Of a stretch of 64,000 bases of DNA, positions 26,766-35,216 are shown piece by piece. A program made the position numbers and the translations under genes. The notes under the pieces were generated by a model. That model was given only the letters and a program-made list of their open reading frames with translations. It did not search any database and was not told where the DNA came from. This DNA is from Ensifer sp. USDA 6670. Its GTDB lineage: Bacteria > Pseudomonadota > Alphaproteobacteria > Rhizobiales > Rhizobiaceae. The stretch's first letter is position 1. Each line of letters begins with the position of its first letter. The DNA is taken from NCBI GenBank assembly GCA_000421085.1, contig ATWE01000017.1, forward strand, positions 39,673-103,672, in the 5' to 3' direction.

Positions 26766-28316
26766 ATGCTCGAAAGGTCCACTTTGTTGCCAAATAATAA
26801 GGCCAATTCCCAAACCGTCCGTCTCCCGCTCGATGCGCTGGTAATCGATCGCTCGAGCCGTGAACCGATCCAACAGCAAATTTATCTTGCGTTGAGAGAC
26901 CTGATCCTGAGACGCGTGCTGACGGCCGGACTCAAGCTCCCCTCGTCCCGGGAGCTGTCCAAATACCTGACTGTCTCGCGCAATACCGTGGTTCGCGCAT
27001 ATGAGCAGCTGAACAGCGAAGGATATGTCGAGACCAGGCAGGGATCCAACACCTACGTAGTTGATCTGCCGGCCGCCTCGCCGGCAGCTGCCGTGGTCGG
27101 CCAGAGAGAGGTGGTGCAGAACACGTCCCGCTTCCTGAACACCTTTGATGATGTGCAGCGGTTCGAGTTTTCGGAGAATTACATTTCACTCCGTCCCAGC
27201 ACCCCCGATGTCTCGAGCTTTCCCTTCAAGACATGGAACCGCATTCTCGGACGATATCTGATACATCGAAGCGTGGATCTGTTCTATTACAACTACAATC
27301 TGGGTTACCCGCCGCTGCAGGAGGCAATAGCCAACTACCTACAGGCCTATCGTGGCGTCCGGTGCGAGCCAGACCAGGTTATCGTAACCAACGGCGCCCA
27401 AGCCGGGCTCGATCTGCTTGCACGCGCCCTGCTCAACGAAGGCGACGTCGTGTGGATGGAAGAGCCCGGCTATGTCAATGCGCGGATTGTTTTCCAGGCA
27501 GCGGGGGCCCGGCTAAAGCCCCTCAATGTAGCCTCGACCGGTTGGGACCTCAGTAATCCGCCCGAAGAAGTCGCAGTCATTTATACGACGCCCTCCTGTC
27601 AGCACCCGCTTGGCTTGACTATGCTGATGGAGCAGAGACTGCGCATGCTTGAGATCGCCGACCGCAAGGCCGCCTGGATCATCGAGGATGACTTCGATAG
27701 CGAGTATCGATCAACGGGACGATCGATTCCCGCGATGCAGGGTCACGACGATTATGGCCGGACTATCTATGTCGGCACCTTTGCCAAGACGCTGTTTCCT
27801 TCGATCCGAATTGGATTCCTGGTGCTTCCGCGGTCGCTTTGTCAAAGCATAAAGCGAGCAGCCCTATTTTGCGGGCACCAGGTCAGTCTGCCGCTTCAAG
27901 CGACGCTCACGGATTTCATTCTCGAAGGGCATTTCGCGCGGCATTTGCGCCGAATGCGTCGGCTCTATGCGCAACGCCGCGAAAATTTTTTGAAGATCAG
28001 CCGCGAACTCCTCGGGAAATGGCTGGAGCCCTACGATGCAGACGTCGGGATACAGATTGCGTTCCGTTTTCTGCGGGATGTCGATGACGCCGCGATTGCC
28101 CGCAAGGCGAATGAGGCTAATCTCAATGTCATTCCGCTCTCCCGATACTCGCAAAGCGACAAGCCACTGCGTGGATTTCTGCTCGGATATGTAGCGCTCG
28201 ATGAACGCCGGATGCAGGCCTACCTCTCACAACTCGCGGATATAGTGGCCCGTTCTCTCGACCGGTCTCCGGAGCGTCAGGAGACAGAGACCGCCGTAAT
28301 CGCGGATCAATTGTAA
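26766..28316 (+). CDS. MocR-type transcriptional regulator (GntR domain fused to aminotransferase-like domain)
   Basis: 516 residues. The GntR winged helix is at about 28-95 (REPIQQQIYLALRDLILRR, LPSSRELSKYLTVSRNTVV), followed by a fold-type-I aminotransferase domain with the PLP Lys341 in GTFAKTLFPSIRIGF and WIIEDDFDSEYR. MocR proteins sense PLP or its adducts with amino compounds and bind direct repeats. ATG at 26766 lacks a good ribosome site; a TTG at 26784 after GAAAGG is an alternative. A weak version of the direct repeat overlaps its start (26776). It is the best candidate controller of the direct-repeat regulon. Its stop overlaps the convergent dadA pseudogene by 10 nt. Confidence 0.9.
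   Translation: MLERSTLLPNNKANSQTVRLPLDALVIDRSSREPIQQQIYLALRDLILRRVLTAGLKLPSSRELSKYLTVSRNTVVRAYEQLNSEGYVETRQGSNTYVVDLPAASPAAAVVGQREVVQNTSRFLNTFDDVQRFEFSENYISLRPSTPDVSSFPFKTWNRILGRYLIHRSVDLFYYNYNLGYPPLQEAIANYLQAYRGVRCEPDQVIVTNGAQAGLDLLARALLNEGDVVWMEEPGYVNARIVFQAAGARLKPLNVASTGWDLSNPPEEVAVIYTTPSCQHPLGLTMLMEQRLRMLEIADRKAAWIIEDDFDSEYRSTGRSIPAMQGHDDYGRTIYVGTFAKTLFPSIRIGFLVLPRSLCQSIKRAALFCGHQVSLPLQATLTDFILEGHFARHLRRMRRLYAQRRENFLKISRELLGKWLEPYDADVGIQIAFRFLRDVDDAAIARKANEANLNVIPLSRYSQSDKPLRGFLLGYVALDERRMQAYLSQLADIVARSLDRSPERQETETAVIADQL
26776..26808 (+). promoter_or_regulatory. Weak direct-repeat element at the MocR gene start
   Basis: GGTCCA at 26776 and GGCCAATT at 26801, offset 25 rather than 24 nt. 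It lies within the first codons of the longest reading frame, which would make sense as an autoregulatory site if translation really begins at the TTG at 26784 or later. Less certain than the other copies. Confidence 0.3.
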
Positions 28317-29556
28317 CGCGCGATTGCAAGGTCGCGGGCGTCGGTCTCGGGCGTCCGCCCCGAAATGAGGTTGGCGATGACCCGTGCAGATCCTGAGCTC
28401 ATCGTCCAGCCCAGGGTGCCGTGACCAGTGTTCAGATAAGGCCCCCTGATCCTCGTCTTGCCGATCACCGGCGTCCCGTCGGGCGTCATGGGTCTAAGAC
28501 CGGACCAGAAGGATCCCTTGCTGGCATCGCCGCCGGGGAAGAGATCCATAACCGAATGTTCCAACGTGCGCCGGCGGGCGCCGCCGAGGTCATTGGTGTA
28601 GCCGGAAATCTCAGCCATACCGCCAACGCGGATACGGTCGCCCGAACGCGTGATGGCAATCTTGTAGGTTTCGTCCATGACCGTGGATTCCGGGGCCCGC
28701 GTCGGGTCTGTAATCGGAATAGTGAGCGAATAACCCTTCACCGGATAGACGGGCAGGCGAATACCGAACGGTCGCAAGAGCAGCGGCGTGTAGCTGCCGA
28801 GAGCCACAACCACGGCATCGCACGCAAGCGTCCCGTGGGAGGTGACGACACCGTTTACTTGGCCGACCTCTACATCGAGCGTCTTCACGGTAGTACCGTA
28901 GCGGAAGTCTACTCCCAGGGCGCGGGCCTTTTCCGCAAGCGCAACGGTGAACTTGTGACAGTCGCCCGTCTCATCCTGAGGCGTAAGAACGCCGCCCACG
29001 AACTTCTCCCGTACCTGCTCGAGCGCCGGCTCGACACGCGTACAGGCTTCCCGGTCGAGCACTTCGAAGGGAATGCCGTCGGGCGGCAAGCGCTTTGACA
29101 TCTCTCGCCGAGGCGTCCAATTGCGAGGCCGTGCGAATAGCTGCAACGTGCCCTGCATGCGCTCGTCATAAACGATCCGGTCTCCTTCCGGAGCGCCGCC
29201 AGAGAAATGCGGCTGTACTCGGCAAGCCGCAGCATCTGTCCCTTGTTGATGGCGTACCGGCTCGCGGTGCAGTTGGACAGCATCCGCGCCGGCCATGACA
29301 GCATAGCTATATCCATTTTCGGCCGCAGAATCAAAGGCGCGTGCTCCATGACAAGCCACTTCATGGCTTTCAACGGAATGCCCCGCGCGGCCCAGGTTGA
29401 ACAATAGCCGAATGAGACTTCCCCAGCATTGGCGAAGCTCGTCTCCCTGGCGGGACCGTTCTGGCGATCGATAACGATAACCTCGTGACCAGATTTCGCC
29501 AATTCATATGCGCAGAGCACCCCGATAATTCCGGCGCCCAAAACGATGACTTTCAT
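28307..29556 (-). pseudogene. dadA: Frameshifted D-amino-acid dehydrogenase (dadA-like)
   Basis: From the ATG at 29556 ([20 protein letters not shown]) the sequence parallels the intact DadA at 40234 codon by codon, but a 1-nt deletion near 29175 (ACCGGATCGTTTATGAC against ACCGACATCGCCTATGAC) moves the frame; a second -1 near 29140 and a +1 near 29097 scramble a further 15 residues. The remaining C-terminal two thirds are well kept ([28 protein letters not shown]). Last gene of the dehydrogenase/amidase/aroQ operon. Full length would be about 416 residues; no intact product can be made without frameshifting. Confidence 0.88.
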
Positions 29557-29784
29557 AGTGGTTTGATCAACAATCTGATCGTCGATGCAGCCGGCGGGTT
29601 CACCAGCTAGTTCTGTTGGGGTGCGCCGCCCGATCCTCGACGCCCGCCGGAAACGGTGCCGGGGGACGCAACGGCAAGCCGGTATCGGTGAGACCAGGCG
29701 TACAACCTCGCGACCACCGTCCACCCGTTCCGGACTGCAGCTGTTTCAACTTCCGCGGTGGCTCGCCTGAGCGAGAGATCGCGG

Positions 29785-30246
29785 CTATTTCGCGGATTTT
29801 TCGCTCTCGTCCGTCAGCATCCGGACCATCTCGGCGACCGCGACTTCATATCCGCGAGCTCCCAGCCCGGCAATAACGACGGTCGCGACCTTCGAAACCA
29901 GCGAGTGATGATAGATCGGCTCCCGCCGATGGATGTTCGAAATATGTACCTCGATAATCGGACCGGGAAACATCTTCAAGGCGTCATAAAGGGATACTGC
30001 CTGAAAGCTCAGGCCGGCCGGATTGATCACGATACCGGCGCCTTCATCAATCGCCTCATGCACCCAATTGATTAGGGCTTCTTCTCCATTGGTCTGAAGG
30101 AAGCGAACCGGCCACTCGCCGGCCACCTCCCGGCAGGCTTGTTCAACTTCGGCGAGCGTGGTGGTCCCATATATTTCAGGCTCACGCTTTCCCAAGCGAT
30201 TAAGGTTCGGGCCATTCAAAACAAAGATCGGCTTCATTCGACTCAT
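29785..30246 (-). CDS. aroQ: Type II 3-dehydroquinate dehydratase AroQ
   Basis: 153 residues. FVLNGPNLNRLGKREPEIYG carries the catalytic Tyr and loop Arg; LQTNGEEALINWVHEA, INPAGLSFQAVSLYDAL and VEVHISN-type (IEVHISNIHRREPIYHHS) complete the family. It interconverts 3-dehydroquinate and 3-dehydroshikimate. The start may be 30246 or 30237 (MKPIFVL). It sits inside a catabolic operon between an amidase and a dadA remnant rather than with aro genes, so a catabolic role (quinate-like compounds toward protocatechuate) or use on an amino-analogue, as RifJ does, is more likely than aromatic amino-acid synthesis. Confidence 0.93.
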   Translation of the reverse strand: MSRMKPIFVLNGPNLNRLGKREPEIYGTTTLAEVEQACREVAGEWPVRFLQTNGEEALINWVHEAIDEGAGIVINPAGLSFQAVSLYDALKMFPGPIIEVHISNIHRREPIYHHSLVSKVATVVIAGLGARGYEVAVAEMVRMLTDESEKSAK

Positions 30247-30316
30247 CTTTCGTTAGGGATCTTAAGGGCGAAACGTCGAGATTCAACCCCTATCTTTAAG
30301 AACATTCCCAACTTAC

Positions 30317-31234
30317 TTAAGTAATAAGCGACTTCTCCACTTTACATATATAGGTTATCTTAGAATTCACGACCTGCGTGGCGCGAGCCTCGGAAACCGA
30401 CGACAGCAACATGTAGGCATCCTGCTCGGTGAAGCCGTATTCGTCGGTGAGCCAGCAGATCATCTCCTTGTAAGATGTCCGCATCGCGTCTTCCATGGCG
30501 CGAGCCAGTCCAATCGTGCCGATATGCGATTCCGTCTCGAAGCGCGGGAACAGCATCCGCGACGGACGTTCCTTGACATCGACAGATATTGTGACACGTG
30601 CCCCGACTTCCGTCGGCCCCATTCCTGCGACCTCTCCGTCGCCTTGGCGAGCATGACAGTCGCCGATGTAAAGATAAGCACCGTCCGCATTTATGGGGAA
30701 ATAAGCCGTCGAACCAGGGCCGATCTCCTGCACGTCAATGTTTCCGCCATGCTCGCCATTGTCGATGCTGAGGCAGCTGCCGAAAGCTGGCGCGACGCCC
30801 AGGACCCCAACCATTGGCTTCACCGGGATCCTGCGCTTCTCATCCCAATATATCAAACCGTCAGCGATGCGCATCGGCTTGAAGCGGCTCGTCTCAGACG
30901 ATTGCTCCCACATCCAGTTTTGGAAAAGACCGCTGTCCGAGCGAAAGCCGGTATAGCCGAGTTCGTCCAGCTCCATCGATCTAATTGTGACGCAAAGCAT
31001 CTGGCCGGCTTTGGCGCCCTTCACCTCGATAGGGCCCGTCAGCGGATTGACAAACGGGAACGGCAGATCATCCAGGGACATCTTCGCATCAAGCGACGTG
31101 AGGATGCCGCTGTTGCAATTGATCTCACACTCGATGGTGACATCATTCCCCACCTCGATGTGATCGACAAAGTCGTCGGCCGTCGTCATCAGAAACTTCA
31201 GATTCTTTTTTGCTATCGTCCTTGATCCCACCAT
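30317..31234 (-). CDS. Acetamidase/formamidase family protein, second copy
   Basis: 305 residues, FmdA/AmdA family, paralogue of 21927-22841. Same blocks: GPIEVKGAKAGQMLCVTI, SIDNGEHGGNIDVQEIGPG, IGDCHARQGDGEVAGMGPTE. AGGAG precedes the ATG at 31234; an in-frame extension to 31327 is not supported. 28 nt after the dehydrogenase gene and 70 nt ahead of aroQ. Presumably hydrolyses a small amide released by the pathway of this operon; substrate unknown. Confidence 0.88.
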   Translation of the reverse strand: MVGSRTIAKKNLKFLMTTADDFVDHIEVGNDVTIECEINCNSGILTSLDAKMSLDDLPFPFVNPLTGPIEVKGAKAGQMLCVTIRSMELDELGYTGFRSDSGLFQNWMWEQSSETSRFKPMRIADGLIYWDEKRRIPVKPMVGVLGVAPAFGSCLSIDNGEHGGNIDVQEIGPGSTAYFPINADGAYLYIGDCHARQGDGEVAGMGPTEVGARVTISVDVKERPSRMLFPRFETESHIGTIGLARAMEDAMRTSYKEMICWLTDEYGFTEQDAYMLLSSVSEARATQVVNSKITYICKVEKSLIT

Positions 31235-31262
31235 TTTTCTCCTGGCAAGCGCAGCTTTGAAT

Positions 31263-32042
31263 TTAGATGAGAGTAGGAATGTTCCCACCGTCAATGCGAA
31301 GTGCGGCGCCATTGATCGCGCCGGCAAGCGGGCTCGACAGATACGTCACCAGCGCAGCGACTTCCTCGGGCTCGATCATGCGCTGGATGAGTGAAAGCGG
31401 CCTATGCTCCTTGAAGAATGCCTTCTCCCGCTCTTCAATGGTCATGTCGCGACCCCGCGTCGCCTCCCGCACGAAGGCTTCCGTCCCTTCGGCGCGCGTC
31501 GACGAAGGAAGAACCGAGTTCACGGTGACCCCGGAGCCTCTTGTCGTCTCTGCCAGTCCTCGCGAAATTGAGAGTTGGGCCGTCTTCGTCGCGCTATAGT
31601 GGATCAGGTCGGGGATCACCATCGCCGCGCAATCGCTCGCGATAAATATGATGCGGCCCCAGTTCCTGCCCATCATCTTCGGCAGGTAGTGCCGGGACAA
31701 ACGCACACCGCTCATCACATTGACGTTGAACAGATTTTGCCAATCTTCATCGGCTATATTAGCGAATTCGGCAGTGTCGTAGATGCCCAGATTGTTGACC
31801 AGGATGTCTGCCTCAGGAGCGGCTTCGATGAGCTGCGCCGCGCCCTCTGCGGTCGTCGCGTCGCATCTCACCGCCCGAACCGGAAAGCCGATCGCGGCGG
31901 CAGCTGCGTCAAGCTTGTCTTCTGAGCGTCCAGAGATGAATACGGTTGCGCCTTCCGACGCTAGAGAGCGGGCAATGGCCAGGCCGATACCGGCCGTGGA
32001 GCCCGTTACAATCGCGGTCTTGTTACAAAGTTGAAGATCCAA
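31263..32042 (-). CDS. Short-chain dehydrogenase/reductase, second copy
   Basis: 259 residues if started at the TTG at 32042, which has GGGAGGGCGG immediately upstream; a longer frame to 32093 has no ribosome site. TGSTAGIG at 13-20, NNLGIY near 83, catalytic Ser136, Tyr149 and Lys153 (YSATK). C-terminus GAALRIDGGNIPTLI. Paralogue of 4426-5217, and both stand in units predicted to share regulation. First gene of the dehydrogenase/amidase/aroQ/dadA' operon, behind a direct-repeat element at 32171. Confidence 0.83.
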   Translation of the reverse strand: MDLQLCNKTAIVTGSTAGIGLAIARSLASEGATVFISGRSEDKLDAAAAAIGFPVRAVRCDATTAEGAAQLIEAAPEADILVNNLGIYDTAEFANIADEDWQNLFNVNVMSGVRLSRHYLPKMMGRNWGRIIFIASDCAAMVIPDLIHYSATKTAQLSISRGLAETTRGSGVTVNSVLPSSTRAEGTEAFVREATRGRDMTIEEREKAFFKEHRPLSLIQRMIEPEEVAALVTYLSSPLAGAINGAALRIDGGNIPTLI

Positions 32043-32170
32043 ACCGCCCTCCCGCCGAAAAAGCCTCGAAGAGGCTTCAGTTGAAAACGTCACCCGCGGC
32101 AGAAGCGATCATATCTCCTGCGGACGCCGTGTGTGATGAGAGGATATTGCGTCACATTATCCCTGAAGAA

Positions 32171-32204
32171 GGTCCAAAGTCGAACAAAACGACAGGACCA
32201 GTTA
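32171..32204 (-). promoter_or_regulatory. Direct-repeat operator candidate for the dehydrogenase/amidase/aroQ operon
   Basis: GGTCCAAAG at 32171 and GGACCAGTTA at 32195 (24-nt offset), 129 nt before the gene start. In the direction of transcription TTGGACC is followed by GGGATAATGT, a possible -10 region. The 32043-32800 gap contains this element, its mirror-oriented partner at 32457-32490, and no convincing gene. Confidence 0.62.
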
Positions 32205-32456
32205 CCTTCTTGAGTGAAGCTTGCTTTTCGTGACTTGAAAGGAGACGCCTCCTAGCTACGGGACGTCCCACTGTTCGTTTCGCCCAGCGCTGGTCGACCG
32301 AGACAAGTTCTATCGGTGCATGGGGCGCGGCTTTCAAGGTACATATAGTCCGCGCCATCATCGCCCGCGCACAAGCGACGACATCGTGACGATGGCCGCT
32401 TACATTTTGTTTTGGGAGGAGCCGCTTTTCCCACCTATGGGCTGCTGGCGGCAACG

Positions 32457-32490
32457 TTACTGGACCCTTCGTTTCATAGAAAATTGGACC
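32457..32490 (+). promoter_or_regulatory. Direct-repeat operator candidate for the transaminase operon
   Basis: TTACTGGACC (TGGACC from 32461) and TTGGACC (TGGACC from 32485), 24-nt offset, in the opposite orientation to the element at 32171, so that each faces its own divergent operon. CATAAC, a possible -10, begins 3 nt after the second half. The transaminase start is 310 nt downstream. Confidence 0.6.
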
Positions 32491-32800
32491 TTCCATAACG
32501 CCACTCTCCAGCTATCTTCTAGCTCCAGTAGAGGAGGACGGACTTGCACTTACATCGAGTGGAGGCCAACGAGATGACAGTCAACAGTCAGGAATTTCAT
32601 TCTTCCCTAAGTGCAGTATGGTTGCGAATTCCTATCGCAGCCACCCTCTTCCTGATTTCCTTCTACAACGGAATTGAGAGAGCTATAGTTTCCATGTCAA
32701 TTTTGACTTAGAACTATACTATGTTGAACCTTATGATTTTTGGCATCTGGTTGAGCCGTATTCTCATGTTTAACGGTTTTACCAATGTGGAGGCGAAGCT

Positions 32801-33754
32801 ATGGATACATACAGGCAGGAAAACATGTCGAACGTAGATCAAGAGACTAAGGCACCTAACTGGTCCGCAGGGGCAGGTTATATAGATGGCAAGTTCATGC
32901 CCATCGCCGAGGCGAAGATCCCAGTGACCGACTGGGCGTATCGCCGGTCGGACGTGGTCTACGATGTCGTCAGTGTGTGGGACGGGGTTTTCTTTCGGCT
33001 CGACGACCACATTGCCCGTTTCCGCAGATCGATGAACCGCTATAAGTTCAATATCAAGGAGACCGACGAGGAGATCCGCACCATTCTGCACAAGCTCATG
33101 GCGCTGTCGGGGCTGCGGAACGCCTATGTCGCAATGGACTGCCTGCGGGGACAGGCCGCGCCTGGCGTGCGCAGCCCGGTGAAGGCAAGAAATTACCTCT
33201 CGTGCCACGCAGTGCCGTTCTCGACCTTGGTGCCACAGGACAAGATCGAGCGCGGCATCCACATGATTGTGTCCTCGATCCCGCGCATACCGCACGCTTC
33301 CGTGGACGCGACGGCGAAGAACTTCCACTGGGGCGATCTGAACCTCTCCATGTTCGAAGCGGACGAGAAGGGCGCCGACTATCCGGTACTCCTCGATCTG
33401 GACGGCAACGTGACCGAGGGTCCCGGCTTCAACGTCTTCACCGTGACAGACGGCGTGGTCGCCACGCCGGACTACAACATGCTCGAAGGCGTGAGCCGCG
33501 CATCGGCAATGGACATATGCGCCGAGCTCAACATTCCGTTCGAGGTTCGCAAGGTCTCGGTCGCCGAACTGCGCGATGCAGATGAGATCTTCGTCTCGTC
33601 GACGGCGGGCGGCGTCATCGGCGTGAGCCGAATCGACGGTCGCATACTCAACAATGACCGGCCTGGCCCGATCAGTGAAAAGATCCGTGAAACCTATTGG
33701 CAAAAGCGTCTCGCCGGCTGGCATGGTGAGCCTGTCAACTACGAGCTGGTATAG
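32801..33754 (+). CDS. Class IV (fold type IV) aminotransferase, (R)-selective amine-transaminase-like
   Basis: 317 residues, D-alanine/branched-chain aminotransferase fold. The PLP Lys is 173 in VDATAKNFHWGDL; the phosphate-binding end has SSTAGGVIGVSRIDG. The segment RRSDVVYDVVSVWDGVFFRL, then NFHWGDLNLSMFEADEKGAD and PGPISEKIRETYW closely follow the pattern of the Arthrobacter (R)-selective amine:pyruvate transaminase lineage rather than typical IlvE or Dat. GGAGG lies 7 nt before the ATG. Followed by a TIM-barrel gene and preceded by a direct-repeat element. It could deaminate an (R)-amine or D-amino acid imported by the liv system. The exact specificity needs assay. Confidence 0.82.
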   Translation: MDTYRQENMSNVDQETKAPNWSAGAGYIDGKFMPIAEAKIPVTDWAYRRSDVVYDVVSVWDGVFFRLDDHIARFRRSMNRYKFNIKETDEEIRTILHKLMALSGLRNAYVAMDCLRGQAAPGVRSPVKARNYLSCHAVPFSTLVPQDKIERGIHMIVSSIPRIPHASVDATAKNFHWGDLNLSMFEADEKGADYPVLLDLDGNVTEGPGFNVFTVTDGVVATPDYNMLEGVSRASAMDICAELNIPFEVRKVSVAELRDADEIFVSSTAGGVIGVSRIDGRILNNDRPGPISEKIRETYWQKRLAGWHGEPVNYELV

Positions 33755-34189
33755 CCCTCCGTCAGGCTTAGTTTCCTCAGTGAGGCAGGCCTGGTGGGGA
33801 TCGCGAGGACCCTACCGGCTAACTACACGTTCCGATGCAGGAAGGCCTCCTCGCCCTGCCAAGAGCAGCGGTCCTCATTCGGATCTTCCCAATTCGAGCC
33901 GCCGGCGCAATACGGCAAGCTGCCGCTCTGAGTGCGGCAGCGCCACCTCTTTGAGACCGAGGCGGGGCAAGTGGCAGTACGACGTGGTGGAGCAGGAGAT
34001 CCTGACTGCCGCGATCATAGATCCCGATCCGAGACATCCGCCTTGCGGGACTAGTGTCATCGAAATCACTACGGAAGAAGCCCACCACCCGTTTTCCATT
34101 TCCGCAAGTGATCCCGAAGAGTTCGGCTGGCCCGTGTCAAACAAACCACAAAGCTCTGCGGATTTTCAACCCAACTTAAGGTGAGGACT
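33755..34189. other. 435-nt gap with no recognised gene
   Basis: An open plus-strand frame reaches 34184 and includes WQYDVVEQEILTAAIID and SISASDPEEFGW, but it overlaps the transaminase gene out of frame, lacks a ribosome site and matches no family I know. GC-rich with no terminator-like hairpin. Possibly a vanished gene between the two co-directional genes. Confidence 0.3.
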
Positions 34190-35023
34190 ATGGCAGGCTT
34201 TCCTCTTGCTATTAATACAATCAGCGACGCTTGGACCACCCCGCTTGAACAATCGATCAGGCGACTATCGAAACTCGGCTACAGCCAATTCGACGTGACG
34301 GTAACCCCGACACATCTCGACACCGAGAACCTGACGCCACCCGATCTGCGCCGCTTGCGCCAGATCATGGCCGATGATGGCGTTCGTATCTGCTGTCTGA
34401 CGCTCCAGAGCCTCGACCACAATCTCGCAAGCCCGCGCGCCGAAATCCGTGATATGACCCTGGGCTTCAAGAAAAAAATCCTGAACATCGCCGCGGATCT
34501 CGACATCCCCGGCATCGTCCTCGTCAGCGGTCGCTACAATCCACTCAACCCACCGCCGCGTGCTCAGCTAGAGGGCTGGTTCCGAGACAGTCTGGATCGG
34601 ATCATCCCCTATGCGGAGCAGGTCGGGGTCAAGCTATATCTAGAAAATATTCCGATGGGAGTGTTGCCGACGGCCAAGCTGATGATGGAGTGGATTACCG
34701 AATTCAATAGCTCGGCGCTAACCGTCTGCTACGATGTATCGAACGCCCACTTCATCAAGGAAGATCCCGCCCAAGGTGTTCGCACCGTCGCGTCGAAGCT
34801 GGACCTTCTTCACCTGTCGGACACTCCGTTTGACAGCTGGAAGCACGACCCGATCGGCACCGGAACGATCGACCATGCCGCAGTCGCGCAGGCGCTCAGA
34901 GAGATCGGCTACAAGGGCATGAGTTCGCTTGAGATTCTTCTTCCCAATCCCGATCCGGTGGTCGTCGCGAACCACGGGATCCTGGCCGAAATGGGATGGG
35001 AGCCCCTGCGCCCCAGATTCTGA
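34190..35023 (+). CDS. Sugar phosphate isomerase/epimerase-like TIM-barrel enzyme, third copy
   Basis: 277 residues from the ATG at 34190 (AAGGTGAGG upstream). Xylose-isomerase-like barrel: LGYSQFDVTVTPTHLD, GVKLYLENIPMGVLPTA (probable metal Glu), VCYDVSNAHFIKEDP, DLLHLSDTPFDSWKHDPIG and IGTGTIDHAAVAQAL near the end. The GTGTIDH block is typical of hydroxypyruvate-isomerase/epimerase-like and dehydroshikimate-dehydratase-like members. It follows the transaminase gene, probably in one transcript, and ends where an IS110 element begins. Function unassigned. Confidence 0.82.
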   Translation: MAGFPLAINTISDAWTTPLEQSIRRLSKLGYSQFDVTVTPTHLDTENLTPPDLRRLRQIMADDGVRICCLTLQSLDHNLASPRAEIRDMTLGFKKKILNIAADLDIPGIVLVSGRYNPLNPPPRAQLEGWFRDSLDRIIPYAEQVGVKLYLENIPMGVLPTAKLMMEWITEFNSSALTVCYDVSNAHFIKEDPAQGVRTVASKLDLLHLSDTPFDSWKHDPIGTGTIDHAAVAQALREIGYKGMSSLEILLPNPDPVVVANHGILAEMGWEPLRPRF

Positions 35024-35105
35024 CGAGAGTCTGCCTAAGGAGAGACGGGGCCCCGCGGCGCCCCCTTGCATGATTGCTTTGCGTCTCGGTTGTAGGCTTG
35101 GGCGT

Positions 35106-35137
35106 GATCCCTCGGGGAATGCAGCCCCCGAGGGATC
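35106..35137 (+). ncRNA. Hairpin in the IS110 left end, possible bridge-RNA element
   Basis: A perfect 12-bp stem, GATCCCTCGGGG (35106-35117) and CCCCGAGGGATC (35126-35137), with an 8-nt loop, in the non-coding sequence upstream of the transposase. In IS110-group elements this region encodes the structured bridge RNA that guides the recombinase to target and donor DNA. The hairpin would be one of its stems; the full RNA boundaries and guide loops cannot be set by eye. Confidence 0.4.
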
Positions 35138-35216
35138 TGGCGGTCGGGACCGTTCGCCCCTTGGCTTGAACCGTGGATGAGTTTGGTCCGTCCGTCTTCG
35201 CGTTTGTCCTGAACAG

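Noticed and set aside
32320..32577. 85-codon open frame between the divergent operons
   Set aside because: It contains the direct-repeat operator, lacks family features and lies in promoter DNA.
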